Positions 46,059 to 55,866 of a stretch of 64,000 nt of DNA are shown piece after piece (within the stretch, counting starts at the first letter, position 1; the number at the start of each line of letters is the position of its first letter). The DNA lies in NCBI RefSeq assembly GCF_036320965.1, contig NC_092250.1:15570100-15634099 (forward strand). The letters are read 5' to 3'. The notes beneath the pieces are model-generated. The model was not told where the DNA came from, ran no database searches, and worked only from the letters and a program-made list of their open reading frames with translations. This DNA comes from Panulirus ornatus. Its lineage: Eukaryota; Arthropoda; Malacostraca; Decapoda; Palinuridae. The position numbers and the translations under genes are program-made.

Positions 46059-47480
46059 GAGAAATGAGCATCCTACAACAGCCTGGTGAACCACGGATAC
46101 GACTCGACACCCCCCCCCCCCCCTTATAATCAACCGCCCCGAGAATTTCGTTGACCCCCCTCCAAAAAAAAAACCTCTAAGAATATCCAGGATTTGAGGA
46201 GGGGACATAAAGGAGTGAGTGAAATTGGCCTAGCTTGATCGTTAGGCAGTTCAGCGAGAGGAGACTCCAACGCCAGGGAGGAGGAGGAGGAGGAGGAGGA
46301 AGACCACGGCAACGCCTCCTCTTACGTTAATTAGGGTAAGTACACCTGTTTATAAGTTCCAATTGGTTACTTTATGTCCTAATTAGGTTAAATTAGGTGT
46401 GGTTAGGTTACGTTAGATATGACTGGGTTGAAAGCGTCTCGGTGGTCATCGATGGGCTTTTGAACGATTCTGGCCTTTATATTCCCCTCGCAAATCATTA
46501 TTTTGGGATTTTTTTTCTCTCAAATGACTAAAACCAAACCCTGGTTTTCAATTTCGTTAACTCTGGGATATCCCAAAAGGGAGTGGCCATACTTTTTTTT
46601 TTTCTTTTAAGTGATTCGGTGGTTCTAGGGTGGAAATGAAGGTCGGAATCGTGCCAAAAGACATCCAAATAAAACACCAACGGAAGAACATATAATGTTA
46701 AACGAGCGGACGTTAAACGGGTATTTTAACTATATTCTCACATAACTAACTCCATTGTACCGTTAAACGGTCTGTTAACTATATTCTCACCTAACAAACT
46801 CCATTGTACCGTTAAACGGGGCGGCCGTTATATTACAATTACTCGCCAAATATATCAAGTAGGACTAGACATTTCTACATTTGTCCTTCCAGACAAGATA
46901 TTAACCTAGAAAATCAACTTGTGGATGTTAATGGAAGAATATATATGCCTCGTTCGACCCCATACCATACCACGGCCATTACCCTACCTTTCGAAAGCCT
47001 GAAGTGGGTCGTCTTATTCAGGCCGTTATTACAACTTCATGGTTCATTTCGTGACACCTTCGCTAACCTGTCGATGCAGTAATTATCCATGTAAGTCTAC
47101 GTCCTGCTATAGAGCTGCCACACTGATTGTATCACTCAAAAAAATAAGGATTTCCGCCGTCAAACTTAGTCACTTTTCACAAAGGTAAATACGCCACCAT
47201 GACTGAGGTTCCTACGGGGGTAAAATATATATTTTGCTCGAGAAACAATGATGAATTTCCTTATACATTTGCTCACGGAAAGTGAAGAAATACAAGACTT
47301 TATTCATTAAGAAATTTCATGATAATAACGAATAACAAAGTTATTTGACGAAGAATTGCAAGCAACAAACTTTAGGCCCGTAATTATCGCTTTTAGACTC
47401 GAAAAAGTATGTGTTAAGGATGAGAATCATAATGCTACAGACAATTCTGATATGTTGATATAGAGCCTCTTTTATGTAAT
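46059..47480. other. Non-coding stretch with simple sequence
   Basis: Holds a C-run near 46,111, a (GGA)n run near 46,276-46,301, TTAGGTTA-type text near 46,380-46,420 and a 50-bp segment repeated in tandem twice (46,712-46,819, landmark GTTAAACGG and CTCCATTGTACC). No gene recognised. Confidence 0.6.
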
Positions 47481-47489
47481 GACGTATTC

Positions 47490-47860
47490 AATTGAGTTCC
47501 ATCCAAAATTTCGTATGGCCGGCAGCACGATCTGGCGCCATTTCTGAGACAACTCGTACAGCACAGAATAATCCCATGCTTGAATAGCTGCTTATTCACG
47601 ATTCTTTTTTTGTTGCTATTGTTGTTGTCTTATATATTTTACGTCGCCCGAAAAGTTCGTAAAGTTCACTTCCGATATATCAATGTAGAGCTTTTATGTA
47701 GGTGCCATCCAAAACTTCGTATGGCCGGCAGCACGATCTGGTGCCACTTCTGATTTAACTCGTACAGCACAGAATGATAATTCTTATGCTTAAATAGCTG
47801 CTTATTAATTTTTTTTATTTTCGTTGTCTGTTATATTGTACACTGCACAAAAGTGCGTTA
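47490..47860. repeat. Tandem duplication, period ~206 bp
   Basis: TATGGCCGGCAGCACGATCTGG occurs near 47,514 and 47,720, within longer matching context (CCATCCAAAA.TTCG before, CTCGTACAGCACAGAAT and AGCTGCTTATT after). The copies differ by substitutions and small indels. Confidence 0.9.
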
Positions 47861-47959
47861 CGGTGAAGTTCCCATAACACATTCCTATAAGAAGTTAAAA
47901 ACGATATTGTGCATCACGTTTTAACATCCAAATTTATGTTCCTTTTTTGTAACATATTT

Positions 47960-47991
<32 letters not shown>

Positions 47992-48097
47992 CCAAAAGAA
48001 GGAACAGAGAAGGGGGCCAGGTGAGGGTATTCCCTCAAAGGCCCAGTCCTCTGTTCTTAACGCTACCTCGCTATCGCGGGAAATGGCGAATAGTATG

Positions 48098-48127
<30 letters not shown>
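47992..48127 (+). mobile_element. SINE-like repeat with hairpin and poly(A) tail
   Basis: About 105 bp (AGAAGGAACAGAGAAGG, GGGCCAGGTGAG, ATTCCCTCAAAGGC, TTCTTAACGCTACCTCGC, hairpin loop TATC, GCGGGAAATGGCGAATAG) followed by about 30 A. It is preceded by about 31 T at 47,961-47,991, so the module lies between complementary homopolymers. Confidence 0.8.
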
Positions 48128-48131
<4 letters not shown>

Positions 48132-48704
48132 CCACAACAGAATTCGTGGTGTACATAAATAAGAATCTGTTGACCTTCGTTGATGGGGCTGTAGGTGTGA
48201 GATACCGTAAATATTTGTGGGACTCCCATCCCCATGAACCTTATACTTTACCAAAGGTTTAAGATATGGTTACAGAATCCACAGGTTTAGATGGTGATTT
48301 GATATTTTCAGAATCCATAGCGTCTGAGGATTTCGCCCTTTTTTTTTTATTTTCATTATTTTTACGTAGTAATTATCTGTCAAAAGCTTCAATTATGTCG
48401 AGGGCAACTTCACAAGACTACCCTAAGTCGTTTTGGGATGATGGCTAGACATTAGTAAGATAGGAACCTTGCACCATCAGCCTTGCTTTGTGTCCAGAGA
48501 AAAGAAAGAGATGCGTTTTATTTTTTTTTAACTGTTCGTAAAGTGATTAAGAGGAAGGGGCGTAGGACTAGTAAGAGGAGCATCGGTGTGTGTGTGTCTG
48601 TGTGAAGGGATGGTTAAAAGAGTCATCCAAGGTGGAGTTACGAGAAGAAAAGGGAACTAGAGAGAGAGTTTGGCTTTGTTGATGGGAAAGACGACAGCTG
48701 CTTC
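48128..48704. other. No gene recognised
   Basis: Short frames without known motifs; a small (GT)n near 48,588. Nothing else supported. Confidence 0.5.
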
Positions 48705-48834
48705 CCTTTAGTTCAACAAATGTTCAAATGGCGTAACATGAATTGCTACACTGGTTCCATAAATTTGTTTAGACTCTTAGGTGTTTTGTATGCCAGGGAA
48801 TGTCATTTCATCTGAACATTTGTTGAACTAAAGG
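48705..48834. repeat. Inverted repeat with 22-bp perfect arms
   Basis: Left arm 48,705-48,726 begins CCTTTAGTTCAACAAATG and is exactly reverse-complementary to 48,813-48,834. The 86-base spacer is not a tandem repeat. Total span 130 bp. Confidence 0.93.
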
Positions 48835-48903
48835 TCAGACGCAAATTCTGCCAGCGAATGCAGACTTTTTGAGACATGTGACACTTGAGTTCTTCGATAT
48901 GTT

Positions 48904-49412
48904 TTGGCACAGCTGTCCCTACATGAAGCTGTTGTGTTTGGCCCAGCTGCCCCACATGAAGCTGTTGTGTTTGGCACAGCTGCCCCACATGAAGCTGTTG
49001 CGTTTGGCACAGCTGTCCCTACATGAAGCTGTTGTGTTTGGCACAGCTGTCCCTACATGAAGCTGTTGTGTTTGGCACAGCTGTCCCTACATGAAGCTGT
49101 TGTGTTTGGCACAGCTGTCCCTACATGAAGCTGTTGTGTTTGGCACAGCTGTCCCTACATGAAGCTGTTGTGTTTGGCACAGCTGTCCCACATGAAGTGT
49201 TGCGTTTGGCACAGCTGCCCCACATGAAGCTGTTGCGTTTGGCACAGCTGTCCCACATGAAGCTGTTGTGTTTGGCACAGCTGTCCCTACATGAAGCTGT
49301 TGTGTTTGGCACAGCTGTCCCACATGAAGTGTTGCGTTTGGCACAGCTGCCCCACATGAAGCTGTTGTGTTTGGCACAGCTGTCCCACATGAAGCTGTTG
49401 CGTTTGGCACCC
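48904..49412. repeat. Tandem repeat, 33-34-bp unit, about fifteen copies
   Basis: Unit of the form CATGAAGCTGTTGTGTTTGG plus CACAGCTGTCCCTA. Variants CTGCCCCA / CTGTCCCTA / CTGTCCCA and GTGTTTGG / GCGTTTGG alternate. A block of variants near 49,170-49,290 is repeated near 49,300-49,400, indicating higher-order duplication. Confidence 0.96.
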
Positions 49413-49904
49413 AACAGCTCCAAGAATTTTTGCAGCTGGAGCTGTTCAAGGGTCTGTCTTCCCCTTGTGAACCACACACACAAACAAACAGGTTATAGGA
49501 ATTCATTGGGGAAATCAAATGATACAAATTGAGGTTCATTTTTATTAAACACAAAAAAAAAAAATTTCAAAATACAGTTAATAACTGGGGGACACTACCA
49601 TGAAAAGATGGCAGTTATCACCTAACGAAGCAGTTGATGCTCATTCATGCCTACAACCAGTTAGCCACGAGAACATCTAATTAATCTTGGGCTTTTTATG
49701 TATTATTATCTCAAATAACTAACTATTTTACTAACAATGCGGAGGGAGAAAGTGGTAGGTAGGACATGCCTTCTTCTGATATCTTCTGTCGAAACCAGCG
49801 AATGTCATTGTGCGATTCACTCTGAAAAATACTCAATCAGTTCGTTTCTTTTTTTTTTGAACAATTTTTGACTCTTAGTTAATGCAACCATATACTATGA
49901 CTCC

Positions 49905-49906
<2 letters not shown>

Positions 49907-49975
<69 letters not shown>
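49907..49975. repeat. (TA)n microsatellite
   Basis: About 69 bp of uninterrupted alternating TA. Confidence 0.97.
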
Positions 49976-49977
<2 letters not shown>

Positions 49978-50086
49978 TATTGGCAAAACCTGTTTAGTTT
50001 TGAACCCTGAAAACTGATCAAAATTCGCGACGGAATCCAAACTGGAAGGCATTTTGCGGCTGGCAACGATGCACAGAAGACATGAA

Positions 50087-50087
<1 letters not shown>

Positions 50088-50120
<33 letters not shown>
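50088..50120. repeat. (CA)n microsatellite
   Basis: About 33 bp of uninterrupted CA, followed by a G-run. Confidence 0.97.
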
Positions 50121-50122
<2 letters not shown>

Positions 50123-50778
50123 GGGGGAAAATAAAACAGGACATTGGAAAGCAATACTACATCACAGGCACTTGGTTTCAAAGGCCCAATCCCAAGGGGC
50201 GCGGCCCTTGGGAAGTGCACAGTAACACCACAGGCTGGAGAGGTTGGCTCGAGTGTGTGTGTCATCACAAATGACTTACACATCTGCAGTGTTAGGAACA
50301 ATTCAAGTGTGGAAATACGATCACCACTAATACAAACTGTCTATGCCTAATGAATGAAAAAAAAAAAAGGGATATTGTTACTTTCTAAATTAGTGTATTA
50401 CTTCTTTTTTTTTTTGTAATATCTAGATCACTAATGCCTTAAAGTGTGTGTGTCTATCTATCTATATGCCAATATACTTTGAGGAATAACCCAGAGCGTT
50501 GACCAAAAATCTCCAAAACTGTTGAGTTTACACCAGATGCCTAATGGATAAACACATGACCGGGTTATAATAAAAGTCTCACGCACAGTTAACTAAACTC
50601 CTAATCATTAACAGCTGACCAAAAGAGAGACAGAAAAAAAAACACATTATGATGCAACGAAAATTCCTAAATATTCTTATATCGCTATAGTTATAAGGGC
50701 GCGCCAGCATAGAGAGTTGTGTGTCCCTCCCCTCTTTTCCTTTTTTCGCTTCGTTCATTGGTTTTCCGTTCCTGACCT

Positions 50779-50784
50779 TTTATT
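50779..50784 (-). promoter_or_regulatory. Candidate polyadenylation hexamer for the LNX-like gene
   Basis: AATAAA on the minus strand about 570 bases past the stop codon at 51,357. It is the nearest exact hexamer I noticed downstream; the motif is common by chance in AT-rich DNA. Confidence 0.25.
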
Positions 50785-51356
50785 TACAAGAATGGAATTC
50801 GTAGGTACTGAAATGGTTGGGTTAGGTTAGCTTAGTCAATACTTCCCATCACCTCTGACCCCCACCCCATCCCCGTCTAAGAAATATGAGACTAGTTCTT
50901 CGTACAGAGGAACCCTTAAATATGAAATCACAGCTACTGTACTCGAAGGATCGGACTGGTGTACTCCTCCATGAAGACGGGAGTCATCTGCTAGCAAAAA
51001 GTGTGTCTGGTGCTGAATGTTTTATCCCTGGCGAGGTCGCTGGCTCCCTGCTGTGACCCCCCTGCACGTAGCATTGCCATGCACCTTAGGAACTGGCCTG
51101 GTGAAGCACATGAACTCGGCCCCGAAAGCTGGTGGGCTTGTGGGGGTACGGCCTTTAGTACTGGATGCATCGCCCTCCTGAGAAATGGAAATAACGACTG
51201 AGGCTTATAAATAAAAAAGGGCCTCGTGGTCCAACGCTGGACCCCTAACCATGGCCTCGGCCCCTTCCAGGACCTCTTCGCTTCGAAATGCTAAAAGGTG
51301 TGTGGTCGTCAGCATTTCTGGAAATGCCGGGACCCACCCTTTTGTTTTTTTTTCCT
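50785..51356 (-). other. Probable 3' UTR of the LNX-like gene, no other feature
   Basis: This stretch lies directly after the stop codon in the terminal exon. No second gene is recognised in it. Small inverted repeats occur (GGTCCA and TGGACC near 51,228). Confidence 0.35.
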
Positions 51357-51839
51357 TCACAGTTCCGTCCCGAGCCACGACACCACCTCCAGATGTACCC
51401 TCTGTCCGGCCTGCTTCAGGAGGCTGACGGCGGAGGCGTGGCGGACTTGCTCCAGCGAGTGGCCATCCACGGAGAGGAGTCGGTCGCCACAGCGGAGCCT
51501 CCCGTTGACGGCAGCCGGGGAGGACTGGACCACGAAGAGGACGTGGATGGGTTCGGCGCCCCGCTGTGGGTCCGAACCGCCGACAATGCTGAAACCTAAG
51601 GAGGCGCCCGATGCCCGGTGGAGCACCACGCTCTTGGAGATGTGGAGGGAGCGCGGCAGCTTCTGCCAGTAGAGCCAAGATGGGACGAAGTTCGCAGAGC
51701 CTAGGGATGTCTCGGGCCCATCTAGGAGAGAGAGGGTGACGCCTGCCAGCTCCGCCGTGGCCTTCAGCAGCGCCACCGCTTGACCGTGGGTCAGACCCAA
51801 GAGGGACTGTCCATTGACCGACAGCAAGACGTCGCCCTT
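51357..51839 (-). CDS. LNX: LNX-like terminal exon: second half of PDZ3, all of PDZ4, C-terminus
   Basis: The acceptor CTCAACAG precedes 51,839; the frame is phase 0 and runs 160 codons to TGA at 51,357-51,359. It starts KGDVLLSVNGQSLLGLTH, the second half of PDZ3, then a short link, then PDZ4 with the carboxylate-binding loop SLGFSIVGG, the GRLRCGDRLLSVDGHSL block and the alpha-B helix region HASAVSLLKQ. The chain ends 12 residues after that helix in VHLEVVSWLGTEL. Ending right after PDZ4 with a V-(S/C)-W-x-G tail matches what I recall of vertebrate LNX1/LNX2, E3 ubiquitin ligases that bind Numb. PDZ4 would bind C-terminal peptides of partners. A PATJ/MUPP1-type scaffold is the main alternative but fits the C-terminus less well. 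Confidence 0.82.
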   Translation of the reverse strand, partial: KGDVLLSVNGQSLLGLTHGQAVALLKATAELAGVTLSLLDGPETSLGSANFVPSWLYWQKLPRSLHISKSVVLHRASGASLGFSIVGGSDPQRGAEPIHVLFVVQSSPAAVNGRLRCGDRLLSVDGHSLEQVRHASAVSLLKQAGQRVHLEVVSWLGTEL

Positions 51840-51883
51840 CTGTTGAGAGGAGAAACACCATTGCCTTACACTGACCTGACGGA

Positions 51884-52003
51884 ACTACCCCCACCACCAC
51901 TTCCAATCATGCTGTGGATCTGGCAGTGTTCACAGTCTACGAAACTACCACCACCACCACTTCCAATCATGCTGTGGATCTGGCAGTGTTCACAATCTAC
52001 GAA
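51884..52003. repeat. 60-bp tandem duplication
   Basis: TTCCAATCATGCTGTGGATC occurs at 51,901 and 51,961 in matching context including CACCACCAC and TTCACA(G/A)TCTACG. Two copies, intronic. Confidence 0.93.
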
Positions 52004-52164
52004 AACAATGTGTGGTGAATATTCAAAACATATTCATTATGCTGTATTGCACATCTGACACGATGAATGAAAGCAGACTGACTACAAGGGGAGAGGACTT
52101 GTGAGACAAATCCCAGGGGATCATCACCAGTCACTTTCTCCATCCTGGATTAAAAGTCCTGGGG

Positions 52165-52445
52165 CCGTATGCAGAAAAATTCTTAGATTTCTGCTTATTT
52201 TCATGCTTAGTTGAGCAAGTGACTTCAGTGCCACACAGAAAAGGACTAAACACGATGCTTAGCAAAACTCAAGCATAATATTTAAGAAGTCTGAAATGAA
52301 GTTTGGGTCAAAATTTGTCGTCTGCTAAACATATACTTAAGCGTAGGGCAGCTTTCAGAAACATGCTTAGCAAAATTCTTTAAGTTAAGTAAAATTCTTT
52401 GGGGTTAAGCATACTTAAACATTCTAAGAAGTTTTCTGCATACGG
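52165..52445. mobile_element. MITE-like element with terminal inverted repeats
   Basis: Left end CCGTATGCAGAAAA(A/-)TTCTTAG is mirrored at the right end by CTAAGAAGTTTTCTGCATACGG. Inside are repeats of ATGCTTAGCAAAA-type and AAGCATACTTAA-type text. Length about 281 bp, no coding capacity. The flanks do not show a clear target-site duplication. Confidence 0.75.
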
Positions 52446-52612
52446 TCTCTGGTAGCTTAGTACAGTAACTGGCTATAGAGTGACATAGAGAAGAGAATGT
52501 GATGTTGATGACGCAAGACATACTAATGGTTAGTTTGGTGAACAGATTCACATCTTAATCTGAATGTAAGAAGGGAATAGCCCTAAAAATCGAACACTAC
52601 ATTACGTGGAAC

Positions 52613-52807
52613 AACGCAATATTAAACACGGGAAATATTTGCCTAAGTTTAAACGAGTTTACATGAGATAGTCAGAACAACGTAATTGTAAACATGGGAA
52701 ATATTTGCCTAAGTTTAAACTAGTTTACATAAGATAGTCAGAACAAAGTAATTGTAAACATGGGAAATATTTGCCTAAGTTTAAACGAGTTTACATGAGA
52801 TAGTCAA
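52613..52807. repeat. 66-bp tandem repeat, three copies
   Basis: GGGAAATATTTGCCTAAG near 52,630, 52,696 and 52,762, each followed by TTTAAAC(G/T)AGTTTACAT and GATAGTCA. Confidence 0.95.
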
Positions 52808-52899
52808 GACACTGACAACAAAAGGCCTGATTGACCCACGACTGGGTTGTCTGGTTAAAAAAAAAAAAAAGGAGTTTAAGTCGACAAGAAAATGAAATT

Positions 52900-54950
52900 C
52901 CACTCAGCAGTTTTATAAGCTATCACCGACTCCCAGCTGCTGCACATTGGCCTTTTAGTGTCCCCGTTAATGCCGTCGTTCATACACTCTATTTCTGGCG
53001 TTTTTTCTCAGACCATACCAGAATTTATAAAGTATTTGTTTATAAAACTTTTGAAGGTATTTAATAGTCTTAGCATTCACTACGTCTGACGGCAACTTAT
53101 TCGTGTGCTCAACCCAACTTTAGAAAATGTATTTCCCCACGTCCCTACTGTATCTATTAGCTCTGAGGTTCATTCCATTTTCCTGGTAACCGCATTATCT
53201 CGTATTTTAAAAAGATCTTCGTGATTTACTTTATCGAATTTGTTCAGAATGTTGAACGCTTGGATTAAGTCACCACGAAGTCTATGTTTTTTTTTTTTTT
53301 TTTTTAAGGGAGAAGAGATCCAATCGTTCAAGCCTCTGTTCGTATGCCAGATTTCTAAAGAGATGGGATCAATTTTGTTGCGCGTCTTTGTATTTGCACT
53401 TTCTTCTTTCTCGTCTTGTTATCGTTTGAGGACCGAAATTTCACTGCATATTCATGGCGAGGTCTTACTCGAGAATCAAAGGGTGAAAATTGATCCTGGT
53501 GCCTTTTAATCTATGTTCCTGGTTATGAAACCTAACATTGGGTTGCCTTTTTTTTTACTTGCTGCTTGACACTGTCTAGTGCACTTCAAATTGTGGCTAA
53601 TGACAACTCCAGGATCCTTTTCTTCATTTACTTTAGTTAGTGAATTTCCTAATAGTTTGGAGTTGTAATGCACATTCTTGTCTCCAAAGTGCATAATTTT
53701 ACACTTGTCTAAATTAAACTTCTTTTGCCATCTATCCGACCACTCTGCTTTAAGATCTCTTTGAATCATTTCGCAGTTCAGCCTGTTTACAGCTCTACAT
53801 CCTAGTTTAGTATCATTAGCAGGTTTGGAGATCTTAGATATGAGACCGAGTTCTAAGTTCTTAGTGTGTATTATGAAAAGAATTGGGCCTAGGAGCGACC
53901 CCTGTGGCACACCACGCGTTACGTCCAGCCAATCTGAGGCTTCGCCGTTCAATACCACACGCTGCCTTCTTCCGGTGAGCCAGTCTCTGATCCATGTACA
54001 TAGTTTTCTTCACCAATTCCGTGCGCTTTGAGTTTATGTAAAAGTCTCTTGTGAGGTACTTTATCGAAAGCCCTTTGGAATTCTAAATATACTACATCAG
54101 ACGGCACTTTTTCGTCTTAATTCTGATAACATTAAAAAAATTCCAACAAATTCGTCAGGCAGGACCTTCGTGTCTAATGTTTTCAGAATTCACTCGCCTG
54201 TAATCTGGGACCAAGACTTTGTTGTCATCTATTTCAAAATCTAAATTCATCACTAATCAAATTGTGATCGCTGTTTGACAAACTCGCACCTCCTTCGCTA
54301 GAGGTAATTAAGTTTTATGTCACTGGTGAGGACAAGATTAAGAATGTTTTTTTTTACCTCCAGTTGGTTTTTGAAGTGACTGTTCTAAATAAAAGTTCTT
54401 AAATCAGTTCCGTTAAGTCTCGTTCCCTCTCGGTCACTTGTTAACGTCTTCCAGTTTATGTCTGGACTGCTGGAGTCTCCTACCATCATAACCTCTTTTT
54501 ACCGTTTACTAAAGTTATAATTTTATTGTCTAGCATCCTATCGTTGTCGTCTTTATTTGCTAAGGAGGTCTGTAAATAAAGCCGAGGCGTAGTTTACTTT
54601 TGAACTTGTTAATATAAAGAGAGATGTAATGTCAATATAAAGAGAGATGGGTGTGTGTGTTAGCTAATCTTAATAGCGTTTAGATTTTTTAGCGAAGTGG
54701 ATCTCAACTCCACCACCACCTACCCTGTACAAAGCGATCTTTCGTAAATAGTTTGTATCCGGGTATTGCTAACTCGGCGATGAAGTGTTTAATCTCAAAG
54801 TTGACCCACGTTCCTGAGTTCGCAATAATGTTTGGTCTTTCAGTAACTGAAGAGGATACAAGTGCATCGCGTTTCGTAATGATGCTCTGGGCACTGGTGG
54901 ATATCAAACTTATCTTCCTCTGAGGTGATTTCTGGACTGAAAAATTTTTG
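52900..54950 (-). pseudogene. CR1-like LINE (CR1-D) in the LNX intron
   Basis: Minus-strand blocks in element order: endonuclease with ELAIPGYKLFTKDRFVQGR (54,704-54,907), reverse-transcriptase motif A VYLEFQRAFDKVPHKRLLHK (near 54,080), motif B VPQGSLLGPILFIIH and motif C-like KPANDTKLG (53,506-53,958; the ADDT core reads ANDT), WQKKFNLDKCKIMHFG, EKDPGVVISHNLK, and the C-terminus LRGDLIQAFNILNKFDKVN (near 53,230) and NKLPSDVVNAKT (near 53,080). Frameshifts and the lost catalytic Asp make it dead. It lies in the same orientation as the host gene, inside the intron. Confidence 0.8.
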
Positions 54951-55015
54951 CTTTTTCTTTATTCTATTGTCGGTGTGCGAGTTTGTGTATTAAGACTGCT
55001 TGTGCATCATCATCA

Positions 55016-55018
<3 letters not shown>

Positions 55019-55060
<42 letters not shown>
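55019..55060. repeat. (GA)n microsatellite
   Basis: About 42 bp of uninterrupted GA. Confidence 0.97.
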
Positions 55061-55061
<1 letters not shown>

Positions 55062-55402
55062 GGTTCTCCAACTGTTTTTTGGGTTCGCCTCCTTACTTCA
55101 GACCCTCCCCCTTGCACTGGGCCCTGCCAGCCTTGCTCCTCAAAAGCTACCCGGAGTGTTGACCAGTTGCTGTGCTAACCCGCTACTTAGACTGCCTGAG
55201 TAATAGATGCTTTCTCTCAGTCTCATGTCAATCTACTTTCAAAAGTAAATCTACTTTCAGATGAAGGCGTATAAGCGCAAACTACAGAAGCGTCCTTGTT
55301 TTCTATTCCATGTTGATGCCTTCATCTGCATACTACCTTTCGCTGATTTCTACTCCCATTATCAAATCCTTTCACCTCACAATTCGTCGTATCTTCATCT
55401 CC

Positions 55403-55405
<3 letters not shown>

Positions 55406-55468
<63 letters not shown>
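55406..55468. repeat. (CT)n microsatellite
   Basis: About 63 bp of uninterrupted CT, about 105 bases downstream (in the sense of the gene) of the donor of the PDZ3 exon. Confidence 0.97.
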
Positions 55469-55469
<1 letters not shown>

Positions 55470-55571
55470 TATCGTGCCCCATTTTACTCCTGTCTAGGTC
55501 TCACTCGGTCATGAAATGAGGTGAGCATGATGTCGAAGAGATACGGTCGGCTACGGGTTACCATATCATAC

Positions 55572-55694
55572 CTTGACTTTCTTAGACTTGCCCACAGGTC
55601 CTTGAGGGTTGATGTTGGCAATATAGATGGGCGTGTCTCCCTCATTACTGCCGACGCCGCCACCAATTCTCATTCCCAAACTCTCATTCCCGGC
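55572..55694 (-). CDS. LNX: LNX-like exon: first half of PDZ3
   Basis: Acceptor TTTTACAG before 55,694, donor AAG/GTATGA after 55,572; 123 bases, 41 codons, phase 0 at both ends. It reads AGNESLGMRIGGGVGSNEGD then TPIYIANINPQGPVGKSKKV. SLGM is the carboxylate-binding loop, and the GSNEGD..PIYI spacing is the PDZ3 pattern I recall for LNX proteins. Beta strand 1 (KTVTISK) is supplied by the previous exon and the second half (KGDVLLSVNG) by the terminal exon, so this PDZ is split over three exons. Missed by simple gene-finding because it is short. Confidence 0.87.
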
Positions 55695-55866
55695 CTGTAA
55701 AAGAGAAGGAAATGATGAGACATGTTTACATGCGATGGTCATCTTTTGGAAAACCATTCTAATCATCGTAACAAGAGCGGATAACATCGACAATGACATC
55801 CTGTATAATACCCAATAGCCATTGGACTAAGATACTACTGGGTGGAATGATGAAAGCTCAACTGAC

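Larger units (their letters stand above)
49413..50778. other. Non-coding stretch with microsatellites
   Basis: Contains an A-run (about 49,552-49,564), (TA)n at 49,907-49,975, (CA)n at 50,088-50,120, and a small GC-rich inverted repeat at 50,191-50,212 (CCCAAGGG and CCCTTGGG). No gene recognised. Confidence 0.6.
51840..55571 (-). other. LNX-like terminal intron (about 3.7 kb)
   Basis: GT..AG intron on the minus strand splitting PDZ3 between GKSKKVK and KGDVLL. It is filled with repeats listed separately: a 60-bp tandem duplication, a TIR element, a 66-bp triplicate, a CR1-like LINE in the same orientation, and (GA)n and (CT)n tracts. Confidence 0.8.

Noticed and set aside
46370..46430. TTAGGTTA-type text as a telomeric repeat
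   Set aside because: Not tandem and not regular; scattered near-matches only.
49087..49554. Possible Cys-rich repeat protein (PNTTASC repeats)
   Set aside because: Product of reading a 33/34-bp minisatellite; unit length is not a multiple of three throughout and the frame shifts between units.
50008..50301. Frame with long Val-Cys and Ile-Tyr runs
   Set aside because: Translation of (CA)n and (TA)n microsatellites.
51298..51672. Plus-strand frames of 103 and 124 residues
   Set aside because: Antisense to the PDZ4 terminal exon.
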